The notes beneath the pieces were generated by a model. It did not search any database. It was not told where the DNA came from and worked only from the letters and a program-made list of their open reading frames with translations. Positions 6,732 through 15,406 of a stretch of 64,000 nt of DNA are shown here, piece by piece. Position 1 is the stretch's first letter, and every line of letters begins with the position of its first letter. The position numbers and the translations under genes are program-made. The stretch spans positions 186,001 through 250,000 of the forward strand of contig NZ_BEWC01000010.1 of assembly GCF_003112575.1 (NCBI RefSeq). The letters are read 5' to 3'. The stretch is from Streptomyces ardesiacus. Lineage in GTDB: Bacteria > Actinomycetota > Actinomycetes > Streptomycetales > Streptomycetaceae.

Positions 6732-8597
6732 TCAGGAGTCGTACGCCCGGACCGGCCGCCCGCGCCGCTCGGCGAGTTCGTCCCGCAACGCGGCGAGCCG
6801 TTCGGTGTGGCGGGGGGTGAGCCGTCCGGCGTCGTCGAGGTGCACCGCGCACGCGGTGGTGGTGTCGACGAGCCGTTCGAGGACCGCGGCGACCTCGTCG
6901 ACGCCTGCGGAGTGCCGGGCGAGGGCGGGTAGTTCGGCGGCGGCCCGGGCGAGGGCGGCGCGGGCCTCGGCGAGCGTGCGGTAGGCCTCGCGGCGCAGCG
7001 TCCACCGGGTGGCGCGGTCGTCGGACTCGCTCAGTACGTGGGTGAGGTAGGCCCGCGCGGCGGCGTCGGCGGCCTCGACCCCCGCCCGGACACCGGCGCC
7101 CCGCCGGCCCGGCACCGGCAGGTGTCCGACCACCAGCACGATTGCGCAGGCCAGCAGCGTCTCCCCGATGCGGCCCGCGGAGGCCGCCGGTTCGCCGCCG
7201 GCCATGACCAGGGCGAGGACGAGGACGGTGACGACGGTGGTCTGGGCGGCGAAGTGCCGCGCGGCGACCGGCACCAGCGCGCCGCAGACGGCGACGAGGA
7301 CGACGAGCCCTTCCGGACGGGGCAGGACGGCCGCGAGCGCGGCGAACAGCAGCGCCCCGACGACGGTCCCCGCCGCCCGGCACAGCACCCGGGACACGAG
7401 CGGGCCGAGGTCGGGCTTGACGAGGAAGACGGCGGTGGCGGGCAGCCAGTACCAGTGCTGGTGGGAGCCGTACCAGTGACCGTGGTGCAGCGCCTGGGCG
7501 ACGGCGGCACTGACACCGAAGCACAGTCCGGCCCGCAGCCCGTACTCCCGCCCGCCCGGGCCGAGCACCGCCCGGGCCGCGGAGCGGGGCGACCGCTTCC
7601 GGACGTGCAGATCCGTTGCGCCGCCCCGGTCGAAGGCGTCCGCGGCGTGCAGCAGGGCGTCGTCCAGGGCGCGCAGCGCGGGGTCGGTCCGGCTGGGCGC
7701 GGGCAGCGGCCCGGCGGGGCGGTTGCCGCGGACGGCCGCCGCGAGCCGCCGGGGTCCTTCGGCGGCCCGCACGGGCACGGCCTGCTCCGCCCACGCGAGC
7801 GCGGTCGCGGCCTCGCCGAGGGGCAGGGCGGCGGCGTACTGGGCGTGCAGCCGCCGTTCGGCCGCGGTCGGGACACGGCGCCGCAGCCGGGGCCCGGCGA
7901 GCGCGTCCTGCGCGTGGTCGAGAGCGGCGGTGAGCGCGGCCCGCCGGGCGACGGCGTCCCCGGTGCCGGCCGCGTCGAGCAGCGCGGCGACCGCCTCGTA
8001 GACGCCGGCGACGGCCGCCCGCTCCCCGTCGAAGCGGAAGTCGAGGCGGAGGTCACCGGCGAGAGAGGCGGGCGTGGGCAGGACCAGCCGCAGCAGGAGC
8101 AGCCACCCGGCCCCGGCGAGGAAGGCCGGCACGCTCTGCCACCCGGGACCGGGCAGCGGCATCCCGGCGCCCAGGGCACCGCCGACCAGCACCTGGGTCC
8201 CGGCCGCCGACGCCACCGGCCCCACGGCACTGACTCCCCCGGCGACCAGCCCCAGCGCGGTCAGCACCAGGGTGAGCGCCACGGCACCCAGATGCAGCCC
8301 GGCATACGTCCCGGCGAGCAGCCCGGCCGCCCCCGCGAGCGCGGGTACGCCGATCCGTCGCACGGAGGTACGGCGGCTGCCCGGACGGTCGTTGATGCCG
8401 GCCAGCATGGCGGCGATCGCGGCGACGACTCCGAGGGAGGTCCGCCCGGCGACCATGGCCGCGACCAGCAGCGGCCCGCCGGCCAGCGCACCCCGGACCA
8501 CCGCGTTCCACGGCACGGGACCGCGCTGGGCGTTCAGGGCGTGGGCGAGCCAGGGCGGCAGGGCGTGGGAGGCACGGCGGGCGGGGGTGCTGAACAC
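6732..8597 (-). CDS. FUSC-family membrane transporter (aromatic acid exporter type)
   Basis: 621 aa from GTG at 8597 (VFSTPARRASHALPPW) with AGGAG about 12 bases upstream; the frame is open to 8840 but that part overlaps the next gene and has no start with a site. Two blocks of hydrophobic helices, about residues 38-175 and 355-500, flank a hydrophilic central region, which is the FUSC/YccS arrangement. The second block contains the characteristic YGLRAGLCFGVSAAVAQAL and YWLPATAVFLVKPDLGPL. FUSC proteins export aromatic carboxylic acids or related compounds; the substrate here is unknown. The C-terminal 120 residues are helical and cytoplasmic. Start choice is uncertain. Confidence 0.85.
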   Translation of the reverse strand: MFSTPARRASHALPPWLAHALNAQRGPVPWNAVVRGALAGGPLLVAAMVAGRTSLGVVAAIAAMLAGINDRPGSRRTSVRRIGVPALAGAAGLLAGTYAGLHLGAVALTLVLTALGLVAGGVSAVGPVASAAGTQVLVGGALGAGMPLPGPGWQSVPAFLAGAGWLLLLRLVLPTPASLAGDLRLDFRFDGERAAVAGVYEAVAALLDAAGTGDAVARRAALTAALDHAQDALAGPRLRRRVPTAAERRLHAQYAAALPLGEAATALAWAEQAVPVRAAEGPRRLAAAVRGNRPAGPLPAPSRTDPALRALDDALLHAADAFDRGGATDLHVRKRSPRSAARAVLGPGGREYGLRAGLCFGVSAAVAQALHHGHWYGSHQHWYWLPATAVFLVKPDLGPLVSRVLCRAAGTVVGALLFAALAAVLPRPEGLVVLVAVCGALVPVAARHFAAQTTVVTVLVLALVMAGGEPAASAGRIGETLLACAIVLVVGHLPVPGRRGAGVRAGVEAADAAARAYLTHVLSESDDRATRWTLRREAYRTLAEARAALARAAAELPALARHSAGVDEVAAVLERLVDTTTACAVHLDDAGRLTPRHTERLAALRDELAERRGRPVRAYDS

Positions 8598-8778
8598 GGG
8601 GTGCGGGGCTCCTGTCGTCCGGTCGAGGGCGGTGGTGAGCCTTCGGACGACGGTGGCCGGGCCGAGTGTCGGACCAAGGGTAGGCAGCGTTCTTGGCGCG
8701 AGGGAGACAGCCGTGTTTCCTGCCGGTGACGATCCCCGTGGCACGGTGGCCGTCGCCCGCGCCGCGGGGCGCTCGGGC

Positions 8779-9561
8779 TCACCCGTGCCGGGCCGACTCC
8801 ACGGCTCGGGCGAGCAGCGCCTCGCAGTCGTCGACCGCACGCGCCAGGGTCCGCGGCTCCGGCGTCAGGGACGCGACCACCGCGTCGATTCCGTCCAGCC
8901 CGGCCCGCGCGACCATCCCCTTCTCGTTGGTGACCCACTCCCCCCGCGCCGCCAGGACCGCGTGCGCCGTCTGGGTCGTGGCGAGGGCGAGCGCGCCGGC
9001 GACCTGGGTGAGGGCGCCCTTGGGGGCGTGGCCGGCCTTGGCGTAGGCGAGGGTGGCGGTGGCGGCGCCGTACCAGCGGTCGGGGGCGGTGGTGCGCAGG
9101 GCGTCCGGGTAGGCGGGGCGGGGCAGGTCGCCGCGCAGCACCTCGTTGATCGCCAGTTCGGCGACCACGAGGTACGTGGGGATGCCCGCCAGGTGGAACA
9201 TCAGCGGTTCCACGCCGAAGCGGCCCGCCCGGGCCTGCGCCACCTCGTGCTCGACCGCGTCGAGGTCGCGGTAGTGCACGTCGACCCCGCGCCCGTCGAT
9301 CGTCAGCCAGGCGCCCCCGTTGAACACGCCGCCGCCCCACGCGCCGATCTCCGAGACCTCCCCCTCCCAGCCCACGGCCCGGAGGTCGTCCGGGTCGAAG
9401 GCGCCGCGGTAGTAGACCGCCAGGTCCCAGTCGCTGTCCGGTCCGTGCGTGCCCCGGGCGCGGGAGCCGCCGAGGGTGACCGCGCGGACGGCGGGGAGGG
9501 CGGCGAGCCGGTCGGCGGTGGTGTCGAGGAAGGCCTCGTCCGTGAGGGTGGGGGTGGGCAC
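8779..9561 (-). CDS. Nucleotidyltransferase-domain protein (MNT/aminoglycoside-type fold)
   Basis: 260 aa from ATG at 9561. The N-terminus holds a textbook nucleotidyltransferase motif: LGGSRARGTHGPDSDWDLAVYY (split here as GGSRARG, residues 31-37, and DSDWDLAVYY, 42-51), with Asp44 and Asp46 as metal ligands, and a third acidic position in GVDVHYRDLD (about 96-105). A helical C-terminal domain follows. Proteins like this transfer a nucleotide to small molecules or proteins, and stand-alone members are often of unknown function. No HEPN partner lies beside it, so a toxin-antitoxin role is not supported. Confidence 0.85.
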   Translation of the reverse strand: MPTPTLTDEAFLDTTADRLAALPAVRAVTLGGSRARGTHGPDSDWDLAVYYRGAFDPDDLRAVGWEGEVSEIGAWGGGVFNGGAWLTIDGRGVDVHYRDLDAVEHEVAQARAGRFGVEPLMFHLAGIPTYLVVAELAINEVLRGDLPRPAYPDALRTTAPDRWYGAATATLAYAKAGHAPKGALTQVAGALALATTQTAHAVLAARGEWVTNEKGMVARAGLDGIDAVVASLTPEPRTLARAVDDCEALLARAVESARHG

Positions 9562-9710
9562 TGGTGCGGGCTCCTGACGGTGCGTGCGTGAGAGGGCGAC
9601 GCCGAGGAGGCTAGAACGGCCGGGGCGGGACCGCGAGCGTAATTCGGGTGCGTGGTGCGGGCGGGGGACGGATGATCCGAGGGTCGTCCGTCCGCCCTCC
9701 AGGAGTCCAC

Positions 9711-10124
9711 GTGATCCAGCGCGTCACCGTGCCCGGTCTCTTTCCGCCGCCCGCCTACTCCCATGCCTCCGTCGTCGAGGCCGGCACCAGGATCGCCTTT
9801 CTCGCCGGGTCCGTCCCGCTCGACGCCGAGGGGCGTCTGGTCGGGGAGGGCGATCCGGTCCGGCAGGCGGAGCAGGTGATCGCGAACCTCACCGAGCAGC
9901 TGCGTGCCGTGGGCAGCGCTCCGGAGCACGTGCTGTCCACCGACGTGTACGTCGTGAGCACCGGGACCGCCGCGCTGTCCGCGGTCTGGGACGTCGTCGA
10001 GTCCTCCGGGCTCAGCACGGGGCCGCACTCCTCGACGCTGCTCGGGGTGAGCTGCCTCGGGTATCCGGGTCAGCTGGTGGAGATCACCGCGACCGCGGCC
10101 GTGCCCGAGGGGGACCGTCCCTGA
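9711..10124 (+). CDS. RidA-family (YjgF/YER057c/UK114) protein
   Basis: 137 aa from GTG at 9711, with AGGAG eight bases upstream; longer in-frame starts lack a site. The RidA pattern is seen across the chain: YSHASVVEAGTRIAFLAGSVPLD, the EQVIANLTEQLRAVGSAPEHV helix, STDVYVVS and a C-terminal VEITATAAVP strand. Canonical RidA deaminates reactive enamine/imine intermediates and has an Arg in the last strand region (RxxxE); here the segment reads LGYPGQLVEI without that Arg, so this belongs to a non-archetypal subfamily whose activity is uncertain. Convergent with the proline iminopeptidase gene. Confidence 0.88.
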   Translation: MIQRVTVPGLFPPPAYSHASVVEAGTRIAFLAGSVPLDAEGRLVGEGDPVRQAEQVIANLTEQLRAVGSAPEHVLSTDVYVVSTGTAALSAVWDVVESSGLSTGPHSSTLLGVSCLGYPGQLVEITATAAVPEGDRP

Positions 10125-10133
10125 GCCGGGCCT

Positions 10134-11105
10134 TCATCCCCCGGTGCCGCCGCGCGCGTACCTGTCCGTCGCCGCGATGAGCGCCTCGTCGCCGGCCGTC
10201 CCGGCGTCGTGACCGGCCTCGTCCACGACCACCAGGTCGCTCTCCGGCCAGGCGTGGTGGAGCCGCCACACGATGCCGAGGAGGTTGCCGAAGTCGAGGC
10301 TGCCCTGGACCAGGGTGCCCGGGATGCCCTTCAGGAGGTGCGCGTCCCTGAGGACCACGCCTTCGTCGTTGCCTTCGCCCAGGAAGTGGTCGTTGCCCCA
10401 GTAGTGCGTGACGGTACGGGCGAAACCCCTGCGGAACTCGGGGTCCTGGAACCGGGCGACCGATCCGGGCGGTGCCGGGATCGTCGCCGTCTCCCAGTCG
10501 GTCCAGGCGCGCGCGGCCCGCTCCCGCACCGCCGGGTCCGGTGACTCCAGCAGGCGGTTGTACGCGGCCGCGAGGTTGCCGTCGCGTTCCTGCGGGGGCA
10601 GCTCGGCGACGAACCGCTCGTGGGCCTCCGGGAAGATCTTCCCCAACCCGCGGGTCAGCAGGGCCACTTCGGCGTTGGATCCGGTGGCGACCCCGGTCAG
10701 CACCAGCTCGGTCACCACCCCGGGGTGCGTCTGCGCGTACCGCAGCCCCAGGACCGAGCCCCACGACACGCCCCACACCAGCCACCGCTCGATGCCCAGG
10801 TGGGTCCGCAGCCGCTCCAGGTCGGCCATGAGGTGGGCGGTCGTGTTGACGCTCATGTCGGTGCCGTGGGCACTCGCGCGGGGCCGCGAACGCCCGGCGC
10901 CGCGCTGGTCGAGCAGGACGATGCGGTAGGCGGCGGGGTCGAAGTACCGCCGCAGGCCGGGGCTCGCGCGGCCGCCGGGTCCGCCGTGCAGCACCAGCGC
11001 GGGCTTGCCGCGCGGATTTCCGCAGGTCTCCCAGTACACGTGGTTGCCGTCGCCGACGTCGAGCATGCCGTGGTCGTAGGGTTCGGTCTCCGGATACAGG
11101 CCCAT
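10134..11105 (-). CDS. pip: Proline iminopeptidase (alpha/beta hydrolase)
   Basis: 323 aa from ATG at 11105. Length and motifs match prolyl aminopeptidases (peptidase family S33), which release N-terminal proline: HGGPGG oxyanion loop (about 40-45), DQRGAGRSRPRA, the nucleophile elbow GVSWGS with Ser at about 113, and WGNDHF in the cap. The catalytic Asp and His would be at GSLDFGN and EAGHDAG near the C-terminus. There is no signal peptide, so the enzyme is cytoplasmic. It ends ten bases after the convergent RidA gene. Confidence 0.92.
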   Translation of the reverse strand: MGLYPETEPYDHGMLDVGDGNHVYWETCGNPRGKPALVLHGGPGGRASPGLRRYFDPAAYRIVLLDQRGAGRSRPRASAHGTDMSVNTTAHLMADLERLRTHLGIERWLVWGVSWGSVLGLRYAQTHPGVVTELVLTGVATGSNAEVALLTRGLGKIFPEAHERFVAELPPQERDGNLAAAYNRLLESPDPAVRERAARAWTDWETATIPAPPGSVARFQDPEFRRGFARTVTHYWGNDHFLGEGNDEGVVLRDAHLLKGIPGTLVQGSLDFGNLLGIVWRLHHAWPESDLVVVDEAGHDAGTAGDEALIAATDRYARGGTGG

Positions 11106-11144
11106 CGGAGCACCGTAGCCGCCTCGGGCGGCGGGCGGGACCGG

Positions 11145-11858
11145 CTACCGGGTCCTCAGGCCCGCCGTCCCCGCCGCCGTGCGCAGCACCTCGCGCAGCA
11201 TCTCGGGAGTGAGCCTGCCGGTGAAGGTGTTGCGCTGGCTGACGTGGAAGCAGCCGAAGAGGCTCAGGTCCGGACCGTCGGGAGCGCCCAGCGTCACCTG
11301 TGCGCCGTGTGCGAAGGCCGGGCGGGGGCGGGGCACGGTCCAGCCCGCCCCGGTGAACGCGGGCAGCGCGGCCTGCCAGCCGAAGGCGCCGAGGACGACC
11401 ACCGCCCGCAGCGTCGGCCGCAGCAGCTCCAGTTCCCGCACGAGCCAGGCACGGCAGGTGTCCCGTTCGGCGGGGGTGGGCTTGTTGGCGGGCGGGGCGC
11501 AGTGCACCGGGGAAGTGATGCGCACGCCGTACAGTTCCAGGCCGTCGTCCGCGCGGACGGCGGTGGGCTGCGAGGCCAGGCCCACGTCGTACAGCGCCCG
11601 GTACAGGACGTCCCCGGAACGGTCGCCGGTGAACATCCGGCCGGTGCGGTTGCCGCCGTGGGCCGCGGGGGCGAGGCCGAGGATCAGCAGCCGCGCGTCC
11701 GGCGGGCCGAACCCGGGCACCGGCCTGCCCCAGTACGTCCAGTCGGCGAAGGCCGCCCGCTTGGTACGGGCCACCTCCTCCCGCCACTCCACCAGTCTCG
11801 GGCAGGCCCGGCAGCCCGCGATGCGCCGGTCGAGTACGGGAAGGCCGCCGTTGTCCAT
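11145..11858 (-). CDS. Family 5 uracil-DNA glycosylase (UDGb, Fe-S type)
   Basis: 237 aa from ATG at 11858. Residues 16-19 hold a CxxC (GCRACPRLVEW) and two more Cys occur around 115 and 131 (VHCAPPANKPTPAERDTC), the ligand set of a 4Fe-4S cluster. Motif 1 reads LGLAPAAHGGNRTGRMF, the family 5 (UDGb) form with Ala in place of the usual polar catalytic residue, and the C-terminal motif is FGCFHVSQRNT. UDGb removes uracil, and often hypoxanthine, from DNA in base-excision repair. It runs in the same direction as pip with a 39-base gap. Confidence 0.92.
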   Translation of the reverse strand: MDNGGLPVLDRRIAGCRACPRLVEWREEVARTKRAAFADWTYWGRPVPGFGPPDARLLILGLAPAAHGGNRTGRMFTGDRSGDVLYRALYDVGLASQPTAVRADDGLELYGVRITSPVHCAPPANKPTPAERDTCRAWLVRELELLRPTLRAVVVLGAFGWQAALPAFTGAGWTVPRPRPAFAHGAQVTLGAPDGPDLSLFGCFHVSQRNTFTGRLTPEMLREVLRTAAGTAGLRTR

Positions 11859-11937
11859 GCGTCCACCGTAAGACCGCCACCGCCGGGCCGGGGAAATCGC
11901 GGCCCGTGCCACGGTGCCGGGCGGTTAAGGTCGAGGC

Positions 11938-12477
11938 ATGGCTTCCGAGCATGACGAGGGCGGGAGTGGCCCGGTGGCCGCCCCGCAGGACGGTGCCGCT
12001 CCCGCCGCCGGGGCGGCGGACCCGAAGACCGCCGCGGCGATCGCCGCCGCCGAGGCGGCCCGGCCGCAGAACGGCGAGAGCGTCCGCGTGGACAGCTGGA
12101 TCTGGGCCGTCCGCCTGATCAAGACCCGCTCCCTGGGCGCCACCGCCTGCCGCGGCGGCCATGTCCGGGTGAACGGCGAGCGGGTGAAGCCCGCCCACGC
12201 GCTCCGCGTCGGCGACGAGGTGCGCCTGCGCCACGAGGGCCGCGAACGCGTCGTCGTCGTGAAACGGCTGATCCGCAAGCGCGTCGGCGCCCCGGTCGCC
12301 GTCCAGTGCTACGTCGACAACTCCCCGCCGCCCCCGCCCCGCGAGGCCGTCGCACCGGCCGGCCTCCGCGACCGGGGCACCGGCCGCCCGACCAAGCGCG
12401 ACCGCCGCGAGATGGAGCGGCTGCGTGGGCTGGAGGGCCTGAGCAGCTCCCGGAGGGACGCCGGGAACAGGCCCTGA
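11938..12477 (+). CDS. S4-domain RNA-binding protein (Hsp15/HslR-like)
   Basis: 179 aa from ATG at 11938. After an Ala/Pro-rich 38-residue leader there is an S4 domain at about 43-100: VRVDSWIWAVRLIKTRSLGA, then CRGGHVRVNGERVKPAHAL and VGDEVRL. The tail is rich in Arg/Lys and contains GRPTKRDRREMERL. This matches the Hsp15-like group, which in E. coli binds stalled 50S subunits carrying nascent chains; the role in Streptomyces is not established. It is divergent from the uracil-DNA glycosylase gene (79-base spacer) and likely singly transcribed. Confidence 0.9.
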   Translation: MASEHDEGGSGPVAAPQDGAAPAAGAADPKTAAAIAAAEAARPQNGESVRVDSWIWAVRLIKTRSLGATACRGGHVRVNGERVKPAHALRVGDEVRLRHEGRERVVVVKRLIRKRVGAPVAVQCYVDNSPPPPPREAVAPAGLRDRGTGRPTKRDRREMERLRGLEGLSSSRRDAGNRP

Positions 12478-12519
12478 GCCGCGGGGCCCGAGCCCGTCCG
12501 TGGCACGGGACCCGCACGG

Positions 12520-12957
12520 TCAGCCGCGTCGGCCCCGGGCCCGCACCAGGCGGCGCAGCTCCTCGTTGTGCCCGCGGCGGGCCCGGGCGACGGCGAGGAG
12601 CGGCACCATCAGGATGAGCGGGGTCGCCGCGTTCTCACCGCCGAAGCAGGTGAGCTGGACGACGAAGGCGCCCACCATCAGCGCGCTCAGCGCCGTCGCC
12701 GCCACCGACTGCAGCACCGGGACCAGCAGGGCGACCGCTCCCGCCAGTTCGAGGACGCCGATCGTGTACATGCCCGCGTCGCCCCAGCCCATCTCGGCGA
12801 AGATGCCGGACGCCGAGGAGTGCGCGACCAGCTTGGGGAGAGCGCTCGCGACGGCGAAGAACACCGCGAGGAGCACCTGCACCACACGCAGCGCGGTACG
12901 GAGTCCACGGCCGCGGGCCGCGGCGGTGGGGGTGGGGGAAGCGGTGGTGTCGGACAT
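12520..12957 (-). CDS. DoxX-family membrane protein
   Basis: 145 aa from ATG at 12957, with GGGAG upstream. Four hydrophobic segments are visible (about 22-45, 62-82, 84-104, 108-126), with the DoxX pattern VLLAVFFAVASALPKLV, then MGWGDAGMYTIGVLELAGAVALLVP. DoxX proteins are small membrane proteins of mixed or unknown function, some linked to redox or thiol stress. The final 20 residues are Arg-rich and cytoplasmic. Confidence 0.85.
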   Translation of the reverse strand: MSDTTASPTPTAAARGRGLRTALRVVQVLLAVFFAVASALPKLVAHSSASGIFAEMGWGDAGMYTIGVLELAGAVALLVPVLQSVAATALSALMVGAFVVQLTCFGGENAATPLILMVPLLAVARARRGHNEELRRLVRARGRRG

Positions 12958-13096
12958 GGAGGTCTCCCGAGGCGAGTGGTCCGTGCTGCTGTCGCGGACA
13001 TGGACCCCTCGCCGCACCGGAACTCATCGCCGGCCCGGCCCCTTCCCACGGTGCTGCCCCTGCCACTGCCGTGCCGTGGCCCCCTTGCGCTCGCCG

Positions 13097-13795
13097 CTAT
13101 GTCCGCCGCACGGGCACCGCCCTCACCCACGTCCCGTCGTCGGTGAGGTACCGGTCCACCGCGAGGCCGGCCTCCCCCAGTGCCTCTTCGAACTGCTCCT
13201 CGGTCAGCGGCCGGGCCCGGAAGGTCTGCGTCCAGACCGCGTCCGGGAACTCGTACTCCGCGCGGACCGCGTTGACGCCGTCGCCCACCGGGTCGGCCGA
13301 CAGGATCCGGACGGTGAAGCCGCTGGGGTCCACCCGCTCGCGCGGGAGGTTCGTGTGGTAGTCCGCCCCCTCTCTCTGGATCAGTACGCAGCCGTCCTCC
13401 GCGACGTGCCGGGCGCAGGTGCGCAGCAGTGCGCGCCGCACCTCGACGTCCCCGGAGTGCACGAGGAACGACGCCAGCATCACCGCGTCGAAGCGCTCGT
13501 CGAGGTCGAGGTCCTCGATCGGGCTGCACACGGTGCGCGCCCCGCGCACGTGCTCCAGCATCTCGGCGGACTCGTCCACCGCGGTGACGGTGAAGCCCCG
13601 CTCCAGCAGGGGGTGGGTCATGCGTCCCACGCCACTGCCCAGCTCCAGAATCCGCGCGCCGCCGGGCACGGCCGCGGCGACGATGTCCGGCTCGTCTCCA
13701 GCGGGCAGCCGTGCGTAGAGCTCGACCGCGCAGCCGTCCGGGGTGATGGCCCCGGGGCCCGTGCCCTGGTGTCCCTCTCGCATTTTCAGCTCCAT
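13097..13795 (-). CDS. Class I SAM-dependent methyltransferase
   Basis: 232 aa from ATG at 13795 (MELKMREGHQ); longer frames upstream lack a site, whereas GGACGGG precedes this start. The SAM-binding motif is ILELGSGVGRMTHPLLERG (about 48-66), followed by VTAVDESAEMLEHV and FDAVMLASFLVHS (motif IV region). The C-terminal half has a small beta-sheet extension (EYEFPDAVWTQTFRARPLT). Acceptor unknown. It is followed on the same strand by the DoxX gene after a 139-base gap. Confidence 0.87.
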   Translation of the reverse strand: MELKMREGHQGTGPGAITPDGCAVELYARLPAGDEPDIVAAAVPGGARILELGSGVGRMTHPLLERGFTVTAVDESAEMLEHVRGARTVCSPIEDLDLDERFDAVMLASFLVHSGDVEVRRALLRTCARHVAEDGCVLIQREGADYHTNLPRERVDPSGFTVRILSADPVGDGVNAVRAEYEFPDAVWTQTFRARPLTEEQFEEALGEAGLAVDRYLTDDGTWVRAVPVRRT

Positions 13796-13956
13796 GCCCG
13801 TCCAACGGCCCGCGCCCGCACGCCCGTTCCCCTCCGCCCTCGGTTCACCCGACCGAGTGAACGGGTCCGGTGTCGGGGCCGCGGCAAAACCGGCCGCACG
13901 CCTCGGTTTCCCCGCGCCGCCCATCGGAGTACGTTCGTGGGAGGAGTGGTGAACCG

Positions 13957-14214
13957 ATGCGTACGGGCAGTGAACCGACCACCGCGCGCAGTGCGCTGCG
14001 GGCGCGCTTCTGGCTGAGCCTGTGGGGGCTGGTCTGGGCGGTCTTCGGCACGGCCGCCTTCGCGCTCACGGGGCGGTTCGGGTGGGCGCTCGCCTGCGGT
14101 GTGCTGTGGCTCGTCGCCACGGTCGACCTGACCGTGATCCTCCGGCACATCCGCCAGGGCCCGCACTACCAGCCGGGCCGGGACGTCCCGCCGTATCCGC
14201 CGCCGAAGCACTGA
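13957..14214 (+). CDS. DUF6343 family small membrane protein
   Basis: 85 aa from ATG at 13957, with GAGGAG about ten bases upstream. An N-terminal RTGSEPTTARSALRARFWL segment leads into two membrane helices, about 18-38 and 42-62, and a conserved C-terminal tail RHIRQGPHYQPGRDVPPYPP. This is the layout of DUF6343, a family I know mainly from Streptomyces and of unknown function. The last seven codons including the stop are part of an exact 20-bp tandem duplication. Confidence 0.82.
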   Translation: MRTGSEPTTARSALRARFWLSLWGLVWAVFGTAAFALTGRFGWALACGVLWLVATVDLTVILRHIRQGPHYQPGRDVPPYPPPKH

Positions 14215-14240
14215 CGCACCCGCCGAAGCACTGACGCACC
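14201..14240. repeat. Exact 20-bp tandem duplication across the DUF6343 stop codon
   Basis: The 20 bases 14201-14220 (CGCCGAAGCACTGACGCACC) are repeated exactly at 14221-14240. The unit contains the codons for Pro-Lys-His and the TGA stop, so the second copy is untranslated. It faces a similar duplication at the end of the convergent TPR gene. Confidence 0.95.
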
Positions 14241-14272
14241 GGAGAACGGACGCGGACCCCGCGGCGGCCGCT

Positions 14273-14342
14273 CCGGCGCGCCGAGCGACGACCGTCAGGA
14301 GTCGAACCCGGCGCGCCGGAGCGACGACCTCAGGAGTCGAAC
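14273..14342. repeat. 35-bp tandem duplication spanning the end of the TPR gene
   Basis: Two adjacent 35-base copies (14273-14307 and 14308-14342) are identical except for two compensating one-base indels. The right-hand copy contains the last codons and stop of the gene at 14330-14710; the left copy is a vestigial duplicate of that 3' end beyond the stop. Confidence 0.9.
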
Positions 14343-14710
14343 CGCGCCTGCTGCAGGTACTCCGGGTTCGGGTCCAGCGCCGCCGCGAGCCGGAAGTGGC
14401 GCCGTGCCTGGTCGGGACAGCCCCGGCGCTCGTAGGTGCGGGCGAGGGCGAAGTGGGCGAAGGCGTTGTCCGGCTCGCGCTCCAGCACGATAGTGAACTC
14501 CAGCTCGGCCGGTCTCAGCTGTGCCGCCGCGAAGAAGGCACGCGCGCGCAGCATCCGCGCGGCGGTGTTCTCGGGGTGGGCGCCGATGACCCCGTCGAGC
14601 AGCTTCACCGCGCCGCGCGGATCCCGCGCCGCGAGCAGGTGCTCGGCGGCACGGAAGTCGATGACGTCCGTCTCCGGAGTCCGTCCGGTCGGACCGCTTG
14701 TCTCGGGCAC
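14330..14710 (-). CDS. Tetratricopeptide-repeat protein
   Basis: 126 aa from GTG at 14710 (VPETSGPTGRT), with AAGGA eight bases upstream. Three TPR-like helix pairs are readable: FRAAEHLLAARDPRGAVKLL, TAARMLRARAFFAAAQLRPA and NAFAHFALARTYERRGCPDQ, ending ARRHFRLAAALDPNPEYL. Such proteins are adaptors without enzymatic activity; the partner is unknown. It follows coaE on the same strand after 49 bases and is probably co-transcribed. Confidence 0.87.
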   Translation of the reverse strand: MPETSGPTGRTPETDVIDFRAAEHLLAARDPRGAVKLLDGVIGAHPENTAARMLRARAFFAAAQLRPAELEFTIVLEREPDNAFAHFALARTYERRGCPDQARRHFRLAAALDPNPEYLQQARFDS

Positions 14711-14759
14711 GGCTGCATCCTTCCCTCGCTGGAAGGGATCAACGCACGCGCCGGGGCCG

Positions 14760-15374
14760 CTATTCCGCGGGCCGTCGCGTGCGCGCCCTGCGCACCAGGC
14801 CGTCCCACAGCTCCTCCACGCGGCGCCGCAGCTCCTCCAGCGGCACGTCGTTGTCGACGACCACGTCCGCGATCTCCCGGCGCTGCTCACGGGTGGCCTG
14901 CGCGGCCATGCGGGCCCGTGCGTCCTGCTCGCTCATGCCCCGCAGCCGGACCAGCCGGTCGAGCCGGGTGGCGGGGTCGGCGTCCACGACGACCACGACG
15001 TCGTAGAGCGGTGCCAGGCCGTTCTCGGTGAGCAGGGGCACGTCGTGGACGACGACGGCGTCCTCGGCGGCGGCCTCTTCGAGGGCCCGGGAGCGCTCAC
15101 CGACCAAGGGGTGCACGATGCCGTTCAGGACGGCCAGTCGGTCCGGGTCGGAGAAGACGATCGAGCCCAGTTTCGGCCGGTCCAGAGTGCCGTCCGCGGC
15201 GAGGACCTCCTCGCCGAAGGCCTCCACGACCGCGGCGAGCCCCGGCGTCCCGGGGGCGACGACCTCGCGCGCGATCCGGTCGGCGTCGACGAGGACCGCC
15301 CCGTGCTCGACGAGCAGCCGGGACACCTCGCTCTTTCCGGCGCCGATGCCGCCGGTCAAGCCCACTTTCAGCAT
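14760..15374 (-). CDS. coaE: Dephospho-CoA kinase
   Basis: 204 aa from ATG at 15374. The P-loop GLTGGIGAGKSEVSRLL (about 5-21), the DADRIAREVVAPGTPGL segment, IVHPLVGERSR and VHDVPLLTENGL are all diagnostic of CoaE, which phosphorylates the 3'-hydroxyl of dephospho-CoA in the last step of coenzyme A synthesis in the cytoplasm. Length is normal for the bacterial enzyme, without the C-terminal GrpB-like extension present in mycobacteria. It is in the same direction as the PAC2 and rpsA genes upstream, a conserved actinobacterial neighbourhood. Confidence 0.97.
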   Translation of the reverse strand: MLKVGLTGGIGAGKSEVSRLLVEHGAVLVDADRIAREVVAPGTPGLAAVVEAFGEEVLAADGTLDRPKLGSIVFSDPDRLAVLNGIVHPLVGERSRALEEAAAEDAVVVHDVPLLTENGLAPLYDVVVVVDADPATRLDRLVRLRGMSEQDARARMAAQATREQRREIADVVVDNDVPLEELRRRVEELWDGLVRRARTRRPAE

Positions 15375-15406
15375 GAGCGGAAGCTTAGAGGGTGGCGGTC
15401 ACGGCG

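Noticed and set aside
8779..9561. Nucleotidyltransferase as half of a HEPN/MNT toxin-antitoxin module
   Set aside because: The neighbours are a FUSC transporter and a RidA protein; no HEPN-type gene is adjacent and the protein is long for an MNT antitoxin.
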